Part shown: in pieces, positions 50,427 through 58,000 of the stretch
Layout: the number at the start of each line of letters is the position of its first letter
Numbering within the stretch: position 1 is the stretch's first letter
Assembly: GCA_017520505.1 (NCBI GenBank)
Contig: JAFXFN010000030.1
Span: forward strand, 1-59,155
Direction: 5' to 3'
Origin: Clostridia bacterium
Lineage (GTDB): Bacteria; Bacillota; Clostridia; Oscillospirales; CAG-272
Length of the DNA stretch: 59,155 nt
Program-made: the position numbers and the translations under genes
The notes under the pieces: generated by a model
What the model saw: the letters and a program-made list of their open reading frames with translations, nothing else
The model's database searches: none
Told to the model about the DNA's origin: nothing

Positions 50427-50565
50427 AAAGGCTCCCTCCGGGAGGGAGCTGGCGCCGTAGGCGACTGAAGGAGAGCGCGTAACAATAAAATCCGTGCAAA
50501 CTGAAAGTCACGCGGGCTCCTTCCACCGCTATCGCGGTCCCCCTCCCTCTCGGATGGAGGCTTTT
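50427..50565. repeat. GC-rich cruciform palindromic intergenic element
   Basis: AAAGGCTCC at the left and GGAGGCTTTT at the right make imperfect terminal repeats. The left half has hairpins GCTCCCTC-cgg-GAGGGAGC and CGCC-gta-GGCG, then GAAGGAG. The right half has CTCCTTC, ACCGC-tatc-GCGGT and CCTCC-(9 bases)-GGAGG. The core is about 35 bases. The build (hairpins, tail, core, tail, hairpins) matches 33689-33792 with unrelated sequence. It resembles widespread gut-Firmicutes repeats of the GGGAG(C)-type. Confidence 0.82.
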
Positions 50566-50594
50566 GCGTGCCGTTCCTCTGCGGATAGTGGGTT

Positions 50595-50653
50595 CGGGCT
50601 TCTGCCCGATGGTGCGTGGACTGCCACGCGCTATGCTTGCCCCAGACGCAAGC
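50595..50653. repeat. chain of three small GC-rich hairpins
   Basis: CGGGC-ttct-GCCCG (50595-50608), GCGTGG-actg-CCACGC (50614-50629), GCTTGC-(7 bases)-GCAAGC (50635-50653). No T-run and no frame; probably part of the same mobile or structured unit as the preceding element. Confidence 0.55.
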
Positions 50654-50734
50654 GTTGGGAAAGCTGAAAACAAGTGTTACTTGATTGCCAAACAATGAAT
50701 TGATAATTGACTATTACTCCCTTATATGATAAAA

Positions 50735-50752
50735 TATAATCACACCGGTGAT
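50735..50752 (+). promoter_or_regulatory. -10 box and operator-like inverted repeat of the XRE gene
   Basis: TATAAT (50735-50740) followed by ATCAC-accg-GTGAT (50739-50752). The inverted repeat at the start site suits self-repression by the encoded HTH protein. TTGACT at 50707 is 22 bases away, too far for a standard -35. Confidence 0.5.
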
Positions 50753-50774
50753 ATCAATAACTGGAGGTCAGAGT

Positions 50775-51908
50775 ATGAATATTAAAATTGGTGAAAAGAT
50801 AAAGCAACTGCGACAGCGTGATGGCAGAAAACAAGAGGATTTAGCCAACGCCCTTGGAGTCAGCCCTCAGGCGATTTCTCGTTGGGAAGCAAACGGCGGT
50901 TATCCCGATATGGAGTTGATACCTGCCATTGCTAACTATTTCAACATAAGCATTGATGAACTTTTTGGATATAGCAAAGACAGACAAGAGAAATTAAAAT
51001 CCATATTGGAGAAGGCTGAAAAGGCAATCAACGAACAAGGCGATATGACAGAATGTGTTGAAATGCTCCGCGCGGCAGCCGAGGAATTTCCGTCAGAACC
51101 ACAAGTATTGATTAAGCTTGGATACGCATTGAGTCTGCACGGGTGGAAAAAATACGGGGCGAGAAGCTATACCACAAATGATTCCGACTACGCTCACGAG
51201 GATACTGAATATAATTCGGGAAACGTGTATTGGCAAGAAGAAGTTCGTGTTTTTGAAAAAGTTTTAGCCATGGATATTTCTCCCGAAGATCGCGATGCTA
51301 TAACAAAGATGATGGTGCTCGTATATGCAAAGATGGGGTATAACGACAAGGCAAAAGCCTTGGCTTCAAAACAAAATTCCATTATCATGTGCCGCGAAAC
51401 ACTTATGCCTAAAGCAACCGAAGCAGAAGAACGTGACAAATATCAAGGTGAAGCCATCATTTCACTTTTGACAGAATTAAAAAATGTTCTGTGCAACTCC
51501 GTGTGCACCAAAATTTCACTGTTTACAAAAGCAGAAGGAATCAAATTGTTTGTGGATCTCGCGCATTTATATGAATCGATTTTTAGCGACGGAAGATGTG
51601 GTGTTGCTCACTCTCATCTTAGAGAACTTTATCTGCACGCGGCAGTATGTGAAGCTCAATTTAATAAGAACACAGACCAAGCGTTTGAATACTTCAAAAA
51701 AGGATTTGAGCATAAAAAGCTTTATGATTCCATCCGATGCACAGGTGAATATCAATATACATCACCGCTTGTAGTAAAGGTAACATTCCCAAGTGCGAAT
51801 TTCCCGTCAGTACCCTCAACTTTTTGGAAGAGATGGATAGAAGGTCTTCCCGAAGAATTCAAGGAACGTATAAAAGCAGATACTAATTATGCTGAATGTT
51901 TCGAATAA
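50775..51908 (+). CDS. XRE-family regulator with a TPR-like tail
   Basis: 377 residues from ATG 50775 (GGAGGT 6 bases upstream; the longer frame at 50748 overlaps the operator). The N-terminal HTH (5-60) is a classic XRE domain: KIKQLRQRDGRKQEDLANAL and SPQAISRWEANGGYP, with FNISIDELFGY closing it. The rest (70-370) is helical with TPR-like pairs (LRAAAEEFPSEPQVLIKLGYAL), probably a ligand- or peptide-binding sensor. The wide group includes regulators of antibiotic or peptide response genes. An operator-like repeat precedes the gene. A terminator follows; nearby targets are not visible. Confidence 0.88.
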   Translation: MNIKIGEKIKQLRQRDGRKQEDLANALGVSPQAISRWEANGGYPDMELIPAIANYFNISIDELFGYSKDRQEKLKSILEKAEKAINEQGDMTECVEMLRAAAEEFPSEPQVLIKLGYALSLHGWKKYGARSYTTNDSDYAHEDTEYNSGNVYWQEEVRVFEKVLAMDISPEDRDAITKMMVLVYAKMGYNDKAKALASKQNSIIMCRETLMPKATEAEERDKYQGEAIISLLTELKNVLCNSVCTKISLFTKAEGIKLFVDLAHLYESIFSDGRCGVAHSHLRELYLHAAVCEAQFNKNTDQAFEYFKKGFEHKKLYDSIRCTGEYQYTSPLVVKVTFPSANFPSVPSTFWKRWIEGLPEEFKERIKADTNYAECFE

Positions 51909-51913
51909 ACCTT

Positions 51914-51940
51914 GCCCCGCTTCGGCGGGGCTTCTTCTTT
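51914..51940 (+). terminator. terminator of the XRE regulator gene
   Basis: GCCCCGC (51914-51920), loop TTCG, GCGGGGC (51925-51931), then TTCTTCTTT. Confidence 0.82.
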
Positions 51941-51958
51941 GCTTTCTGCATATCAAAA

Positions 51959-51983
51959 AGCCACCACGAAAACCGTGGTGGCT
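51959..51983 (-). terminator. terminator of the amino acid ABC importer operon
   Basis: AGCCACCACG (51959-51968), 5-base loop, CGTGGTGGCT (51974-51983). On the minus strand it is followed by TTTTTGATA. It lies 54 bases past the ATPase stop. Confidence 0.82.
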
Positions 51984-52036
51984 AATTTCATTTTACCGCT
52001 AATTTTGCACGCCTTCCGCCCTGCTTTTTATCTGTT

Positions 52037-52780
52037 TTAAAGTACCTTCATCAAGAAGCTTTTAAGTCTGTCGCTTTTAGGATCACGGAATATTTCATCC
52101 GGTGTGCCTTCTTCGATTATTCTGCCCTCATCCATAAATATCACACGGCTTCCGACTTCCTTTGCAAAGCCCATTTCGTGTGTTACAACGACCATTGTCA
52201 TTCCGTCACGTGCAAGCTCACGCATAACGTCAAGAACCTCACCGACCATTTCGGGGTCAAGCGCTGACGTCGGCTCGTCAAACAGCATTACTTCAGGTGA
52301 CATACAAAGAGAACGCACAATGGCAATTCTTTGCTTCTGACCGCCCGAAAGCTGGCTGGGGTAAGCATTGCATCTGTCAGCAAGTCCTACACGGTTTAAA
52401 AGTGCCATAGCCTGTGCTTCTGCTTCTTCCTTTTTCTTTCCGAGAAGCTTCATAGGAGCTATCGTCATATTGCGCAGTATCGTCATATTCGGGAAAAGAT
52501 TGAAGTGCTGGAACACCATACCCATCTTCTGACGGTGGCGGTTTATGTTTACCTTTGCCGCTGTAATATCCTCGCCGTCAAAGGTTATCTTTCCGTCTGT
52601 CGGAAGCTCCAAAAGATTAAGAGAACGCAAAAATGTCGATTTACCGCTTCCCGAAGGACCGATAACGACGATAACCTCGCCCTTTTTAATTTCAGCGTTT
52701 ACTCCGTCAAGTGCCTTGACCTTACCGCCAGAATAATGCTTTTTAAGGTTTTCGACCTTTATAAGAACGTTATCTTTCAC
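52037..52780 (-). CDS. polar amino acid ABC importer ATP-binding protein (GlnQ-like)
   Basis: 247 residues. ATPase domain with Walker [11 protein letters not shown]-loop, signature LSGGQKQR, Walker [15 protein letters not shown] and the switch His in [13 protein letters not shown]. The sequence is of the GlnQ/HisP subgroup that powers polar amino acid uptake. It overlaps the permease gene end by 11 bases, so the two are coupled. The operon order is substrate-binding protein, terminator hairpin, permease, ATPase. The substrate may be glutamine, arginine or another polar amino acid; sequence alone does not decide. Confidence 0.93.
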   Translation of the reverse strand: MKDNVLIKVENLKKHYSGGKVKALDGVNAEIKKGEVIVVIGPSGSGKSTFLRSLNLLELPTDGKITFDGEDITAAKVNINRHRQKMGMVFQHFNLFPNMTILRNMTIAPMKLLGKKKEEAEAQAMALLNRVGLADRCNAYPSQLSGGQKQRIAIVRSLCMSPEVMLFDEPTSALDPEMVGEVLDVMRELARDGMTMVVVTHEMGFAKEVGSRVIFMDEGRIIEEGTPDEIFRDPKSDRLKSFLMKVL

Positions 52781-53519
52781 TCTTACGCAACCTCCTTTCG
52801 ATCTTTGAAACAGCCCATGTAAGGAGTGTTACAAGAATGAGATAAACAAGCGCAACTGCTATAAGCGGCATAAATGCGGAGAAAGTTCTTCCTCTGATTA
52901 TAGCGCCTGCCTTTGTTATATCAACGAGTCCTACGTAACCTGCAACGGATGTTTCCTTAAGCAGTGCGATGAATTCGTTGAGGAGGGAGGGAAGCGCTGT
53001 CTTTATTGCCTGGGGAATAACGATGTATATCATCGTTTGCAGATAATTGAAGCCAAGTGAACGTCCTGCTTCAAACTGACCGTTGTCGATAGACATAATA
53101 CCGCCGCGGAGGATTTCGGCAACGTACGCGCCCGAGTTTACACCGAAAGCAAATATTGCGACCATAATACCGTTATCGGATGATGCAAATATTATGAAGT
53201 ATGCAATAAGAAGCTGAACGACAACGGGCGTGCCTCTCATTACCGTAAGGTAAAGCTTACAAAGCACGTTCGCTATTTTTAAAACGTAATAGCCTATGCT
53301 TTTGTGAAATGCCATAGCCTCGCCGTTTTTATCGTACGTCGTACGAACTGCGGCAACTATAATGCCCAAAAATATACCGATAAGCGTTGCAAATAAGGTT
53401 ATCAGAAGAGTATTGCCAAGACCTGTAAGAAGCAGCTTCCATCTGCTTTCGTCTATAAAGTTGAGAATAAACAGCTCACGCTGTTCATTAAGCCATTGTC
53501 CGATTACATCGAACATCAT
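52770..53519 (-). CDS. polar amino acid ABC importer permease (GlnP/HisM-like)
   Basis: 249 residues with five to six membrane helices. The subgroup N-terminal loop [19 protein letters not shown] and [15 protein letters not shown] are present, as is the EAA motif ([18 protein letters not shown]) that contacts the ATPase. The C-terminus is basic ([11 protein letters not shown]). The start uses GAGGTGGTA upstream. It overlaps the ATPase gene at its end and follows the binding-protein gene across a hairpin. One permease gene implies a homodimer channel. Confidence 0.93.
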   Translation of the reverse strand: MMFDVIGQWLNEQRELFILNFIDESRWKLLLTGLGNTLLITLFATLIGIFLGIIVAAVRTTYDKNGEAMAFHKSIGYYVLKIANVLCKLYLTVMRGTPVVVQLLIAYFIIFASSDNGIMVAIFAFGVNSGAYVAEILRGGIMSIDNGQFEAGRSLGFNYLQTMIYIVIPQAIKTALPSLLNEFIALLKETSVAGYVGLVDITKAGAIIRGRTFSAFMPLIAVALVYLILVTLLTWAVSKIERRLRKSER

Positions 53520-53544
53520 TTAAATACCACCTCGTTTAATATAT

Positions 53545-53574
53545 AAAAGGGGTAACCGTGAGGTAACCCCTTTT
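53545..53574 (-). terminator. partial terminator between binding-protein and permease genes
   Basis: AAAAGGGGTAACC (53545-53557), loop GTGA, GGTAACCCCTTTT (53562-53574): 13 perfect pairs between gene 1 and gene 2 of the operon, on the minus strand followed by TATATATTAA. It should raise binding-protein over permease levels. Confidence 0.85.
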
Positions 53575-53595
53575 AATCAAATCAAAAGTACAGAA

Positions 53596-54378
53596 TTATT
53601 TAGCGGAATCAGCCTTGATGTACTTGTCGATTATCTTCTGGATCTCACCGTTTTCGGTGTTCTTTTTCAACGAATCGTTGATTTTCTTAAGAAGGTCTTC
53701 GTTATCCTTGCTTACGCAGATAGCGTAATCCTCTTCAACGTATTCTGTGTCGAGTATCTTGAGGCCTTCGTATGTCTTAACGTAAGATTTAGCAGGCTCG
53801 TTATCGATGATAACGCAGTCAACTTTGCCTGTTGTCAAAGCAAGAACTGCTTCAGCACCTGTGTTGTAGCTTGTAACTCTGTCTTCGCCGAAACCGCCGT
53901 TTTCGGGAGTATCGGAAGCGTAGATGTCACCTGTTGTACCCTGCTGAACACCGATCTTGTATGTTGCACCGTCAGCGGAAAGGTCGTCGATGGATGTGAT
54001 GGGGGAATCATTCTTAACGATGATAACCTGAACACCCTTTGCATAAGATGTTGAGAAGTTAACGCTCTTGAGTCTGTCCTCGGTAACTGTCATACCTGCC
54101 ATACCGAAATCGTATTTGCCTTCGGTAACGCCTGTGATGATGGAGTCAAACTCTGTGTCAACGATCTGAAGCGTCATGCCGAGATCCTTTGCAATAAGCT
54201 CAGCAATTTCAGCATCGATACCAACGATCTTCTCACCCTCGTAAAATTCATAGGGAGGGAATGCGGCGTTTGTAGCCATTTTCAGTACATTTTCGTCATC
54301 CTTTGAGCAAGAAGCAAAGGAAACAGCGCAAACAGCAAGAAGTGAAAGCGCCAAGATGAAAGAAACTATTTTCTTCAT
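53596..54378 (-). CDS. polar amino acid ABC importer substrate-binding lipoprotein
   Basis: 260 residues. Lipobox SFASC gives Cys near 24. The family-3 binding-protein fold is complete: FPPYEFYEGEKIVGIDAEIA, FDSIITGVTEGKYDFGMAGM, TVTEDRLKSVNFSTSYAKG, the hinge VQQGTTGD, and AVLALTTGKVDCVIIDNEPA. It captures a polar amino acid outside the membrane and delivers it to the permease. A consensus promoter (54441-54469) and a 7-pair leader hairpin precede it. The gene is followed by a terminator, then the permease. The Arg in EDRLKSV is the usual alpha-carboxylate binder. Confidence 0.93.
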   Translation of the reverse strand: MKKIVSFILALSLLAVCAVSFASCSKDDENVLKMATNAAFPPYEFYEGEKIVGIDAEIAELIAKDLGMTLQIVDTEFDSIITGVTEGKYDFGMAGMTVTEDRLKSVNFSTSYAKGVQVIIVKNDSPITSIDDLSADGATYKIGVQQGTTGDIYASDTPENGGFGEDRVTSYNTGAEAVLALTTGKVDCVIIDNEPAKSYVKTYEGLKILDTEYVEEDYAICVSKDNEDLLKKINDSLKKNTENGEIQKIIDKYIKADSAK

Positions 54379-54400
54379 AATAATATATTATCCTTTCTTT

Positions 54401-54420
54401 GATATGCCAAAACGCATATC
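54401..54420 (-). promoter_or_regulatory. leader hairpin of the amino acid importer operon
   Basis: GATATGC (54401-54407), loop CAAAAC, GCATATC (54414-54420), in the 5' leader between promoter and ribosome binding site. It could be an operator or a leader structure. Confidence 0.5.
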
Positions 54421-54440
54421 TAAATATAATTAACATTAGT

Positions 54441-54469
54441 ATTATATATCAAAAGTCGGATATTGTCAA
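54441..54469 (-). promoter_or_regulatory. consensus sigma-A promoter of the amino acid importer operon
   Basis: Minus strand TTGACA (complement of 54464-54469), 17-base spacer, TATAAT (complement of 54441-54446). Both boxes are full consensus. Confidence 0.9.
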
Positions 54470-54546
54470 TATCATAAACGAAAAAAGTTATTTTCTGACT
54501 GTTTTTATACACGCGAAACGCATAAAAATACAATATTATAGAACCC

Positions 54547-54575
54547 TTGACAAATTATTTTTTATATGCTATAAT
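54547..54575 (+). promoter_or_regulatory. consensus sigma-A promoter of the DUF1508 gene
   Basis: TTGACA (54547-54552), 17-base spacer ending TGC (extended -10), TATAAT (54570-54575). A leader hairpin ATCGGA-tttttt-TCCGAT (54594-54611) follows. Confidence 0.9.
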
Positions 54576-54637
54576 GTTGTTAGTATATGAACTATCGGAT
54601 TTTTTCCGATAAATACAATTAAGGATGGAGAAATATC

Positions 54638-55003
54638 ATGGGAAAATTTGTAGTAAGAGAAACAGCTACAGGCATTAAGTTTGACCTTAAGGCAACAAAC
54701 GGTCAGGTTATCGCAACATCTGAAGTTTACACAACAAAGGCTGCTTGCATGAACGGCATCGAAAGCGTAAAGAACAACTGCGTAGGTGAGGTTGAAGACC
54801 AGACAGTTGATCCCGTTGTTGCAGTTAAGCACCCCAAGTTTGAAATGTACGAAGACAAGGCAGGCGAATTCCGCTTCCGTCTTAAGGCAAGAAACGGCGA
54901 AGTTATCGCAACATCTGAAGGCTATAAGACAAAGGCAAGCTGCGAAAACGGTATCGAAAGCGTAAAGAAGAACGCTCCCGATGCTGAGATCGTAGAAGAA
55001 TAA
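54638..55003 (+). CDS. YegP-like DUF1508 protein (two repeats)
   Basis: 121 residues. Two DUF1508 repeats (2-48 and 66-113), each with KFDLKATNGQVIATSEVY or FRLKARNGEVIATSEGY then NGIESVKxN. Each repeat is a small beta-alpha unit; YegP-type proteins are dimers of unknown role. The full-consensus promoter, AAGGATGGAGA site, and heavy use of AAG, AAC and GCA codons differ from the neighbours and point to strong expression. Perfect terminators follow for both this gene and the next one on the other strand. Function unknown. Confidence 0.9.
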   Translation: MGKFVVRETATGIKFDLKATNGQVIATSEVYTTKAACMNGIESVKNNCVGEVEDQTVDPVVAVKHPKFEMYEDKAGEFRFRLKARNGEVIATSEGYKTKASCENGIESVKKNAPDAEIVEE

Positions 55004-55018
55004 TTATAGTATGTAAAT

Positions 55019-55048
55019 AAAAAGGTCGGAAGTTTTCCGACCTTTTTT
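55019..55048 (+). terminator. terminator of the DUF1508 gene
   Basis: AAAAAGGTCGGAA (55019-55031), loop GTT, TTCCGACCTTTTTT (55035-55048). Confidence 0.88.
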
Positions 55049-55054
55049 GATATA

Positions 55055-55087
55055 AAAAATTCACGCTGAATTTCAGCGTGAATTTTT
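55055..55087 (-). terminator. terminator of the dockerin/EEP gene
   Basis: AAAAATTCACGCTGA (55055-55069), loop ATT, TCAGCGTGAATTTTT (55073-55087), 15 perfect pairs, 9 bases past the stop at 55096. Confidence 0.88.
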
Positions 55088-55095
55088 CTGTTTAT

Positions 55096-58000
55096 TTAAT
55101 TAGGGATAAGATCAACAAGTGCACTGATTTCGGAATCGTTTATCTTTCCGTCATTGTTCTTGTCGCCTGCGATGATGTTTATCTTGTTGTTTTCTATACC
55201 GAGCATATATTTTTTAGCTCTTACAACGTCTTTACCGTTTATTTCTCCGTCGCCGCTGACATCATTTTCAAGAACGATGTATGCGGAGTCGGTAGCGATT
55301 GAACCCAAATAATTTACTATCTTGCTTCCTGTTGCAATGCCGCCGCTTATTCTTACATTGCTGTCGAAGTATGAAAGTAATTCGCTTTCAGTCGTGCCTG
55401 CGGGAACCTTGATTATTGAGTCATTCCCCGATTTTTCAAGTGTGACACCCGAGCCTGCTTTTGTATTGAGCTTATAATCGGAGGATTTTGATACTGCAAT
55501 ATCAAGATATGAGGGGAAGTGGTCGGAAATATTACCTGTCGTTGTGTTTATCGGAGGTCTGAAACGTACGACACGTGTAAGGTCTGTTACGTGGAAAATG
55601 TCAAGCGCCATTGTAAGCGAGCCGTCAGCAGGCTTCGGAACGGCTTGAACGTGGGATGTACGCTCCAAGTAAAGCCCTCTTTCGGAAACAAATCTTGCAT
55701 CGTGCAAGAAATTGTCCTGGAAGAATACGGGGTATCCTACGTCGGTAGAGTACGTGTTATAGTCACCCATATTTACAACAGCACAGTTGTGCTTTGAAAC
55801 GAGCTGCTTGGAAAGATCAAGGATCTCCTGTGCATTTATCGCACGTATCGGGTCAGCTTGCGTTCTGTCGCTCAAGTGGAAGAAGTGCGTTGTTGAAACT
55901 GCGAATTTTTCTCCCGTTGTCTTATCCTGCAAAACTGCCCACGTTACGTTGTGACCGGGATAGTTACTTTCACCGGAAAGTCTGAACCAGCCCTTGTCAA
56001 TACAGTTAAAGCGTGCTGTCTTGTATGCAAGAGGTGTGAAGTTCTGATCTCCTCCACGCATCTCGTTTCCGAGTACGGTATAGCCGAGATCCTTCAGCTT
56101 CGGTGTGAGCTGGGAAGTAAATGTAGCGCAGTATTCCTGGAATCCGATAACGTCGGGTGAGTAGTATTTGAACGTTTTAACGAAATCTGAAATTCGTTCG
56201 AGATTCTGATAAAGCTCGTAACGCAGAACGTTACACGTCATAATACGGAAGTTTGCGCCTTCAGTCAAGGGCAGGTTATTCGTGCCGGGATTGAAAGCAG
56301 TTGAAGTTCCCGTGCAGAACGTCTGAAGATCAAGCTCCGCAGTCGAGGTCTTGAGTGCGCTTATAATCGTCTGTGAAGCATATTCGGCTGCCAGTGCGTC
56401 GCCTCCGATTATGAAGATGTTTCCGTATCTTCCTAAAATAGCGTAATTGCTTGCGCCTACGGAAAGTGAAGACGGTATAAATTCTTTTGCGGCTGTGGGA
56501 CTGCAGAAAACGATCTGTCTGTAGCTTGCGTGCTTGTCAAAGGGTACGAGTGCTACGGATTTTCCCGTGTAATACTGAAGATCTTCTGCAAATAATTTTG
56601 CCGCTTCGTAATAACCTCTGTAGTCGGTCGTTTCCTCTTGATCAGAGAAATATGCAACACGTATCGAATCAGCGCGTGCTGAATGTATTACAACAGATTT
56701 TTGAGGATATCTTATGAAAGTGTGCTTTCCTGTGGACGTTTCGCCGTCTGCGCTTACTCCGCAGGGAACAACACCGATAATGTCACCGTTTTTAACAGGG
56801 AAGCCGTCAAGCGTTACGGTGAATTTACCGTTTGAAGCAACGGTGCTTGTCAAAGCCTTTTTATTGGTGTTCTTAACAACACCCGAAGCTGATTCAGTGT
56901 AGAGAATAAAGCCGACTTCTGCAAATTTCGTATTTTTTGCATATCCCGTTACCTTTACAGTATCGCTGTCAACAACCGTTATATCGCTCATACGGATGTT
57001 TACGTGCTGTCCTGAAATAAGCTTTCCGGGAGTTGACGTCGTCTTTAACGTGCCGTAGTCTATGTACGGCGTGTACGTCTTTGAGTTTTCCGTATTATTG
57101 GGATAGTGGAAAGATTTCGGCAAGCCGTTTCCGTCCAGCTCACCTGTTACCATTGTGCGGTGTATTACCGTCAGCGGGAAATTTGATCTTTGTTCGTGAA
57201 GAACCGTAGGCAAAAATTCGGAAAGTGAGCGTCTGTACGCTTCCTCGTCGATGAAGTCATAAAAATTGTATGAAGAGCCTGACTGTGCCGTCGTTCCCGT
57301 GAAGTACATTGCAAAGCTGTCAGAAAGCTCAAGAATCATATTTGTATCTGCAGTTGTCAAAGGAAGTGTAATATTGCTTAAGGTAGAACCGTTTGAGGCT
57401 CTCTTTGCGGAATTTTCAGCGTTTACAAGTGAAATTGAGCATGCGCCGTACTTATCGGGCAAAAATCCGTTTCCGCATTTGGAATTTATTCCCGTAGCGG
57501 GGAAGAGATCACCGTCTGAATTATACTGCGGAACACGCGCGACCTTTACATTTGATATGTCGTTACCAAGTCCGTTCCAGTATGAAGTGAAATCGGAAAC
57601 CTTCTTGTCCTTTGCTTTGTATGAAACTATCCACAAAAGCGCTGTTTCGTTAGGCGCAAGAGTGATGTTTGTGTTCTTGATATTCAAAGCTGCGATGTTT
57701 GTGGGCGAAAGTGTATCATTCGTTCCCACAAATCTCTGAATAATATTTCTTTGTGCCGCACCGGAGTTTACACACGCATTTCTTATTATCGTATAACCGT
57801 CAAGGCTTACATTACTGTCTGACGTGTTTACGATTTCTATGTATTCATAGCTTTGGTCCTTGGGACAATGTGATATTTCACTTATCGCAAGAGCACCGGG
57901 AGCTCCGTGTGTATATTCGTTCTGACAGTATTCAGCAAGAGATGTGAGCTCGTCATTAAAATCTTTCATATAATTTGTTATCCTTGATTTAATGCCTGCC

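Larger units (their letters stand above)
50319..50774. other. 456-base intergenic region rich in palindromes
   Basis: Holds the Na/Pi terminator (50373-50410), a GC-rich cruciform element (50427-50565), a chain of small hairpins (50595-50653), and the promoter and operator of the XRE regulator. It is clearly more GC-rich than its neighbours and has no credible frame. Confidence 0.7.

Noticed and set aside
49802..50695. 297-residue minus-strand frame over the Na/Pi gene end and the GC-rich element
   Set aside because: It is a shadow of the Na/Pi gene plus the palindromic repeat, with low-complexity sequence.
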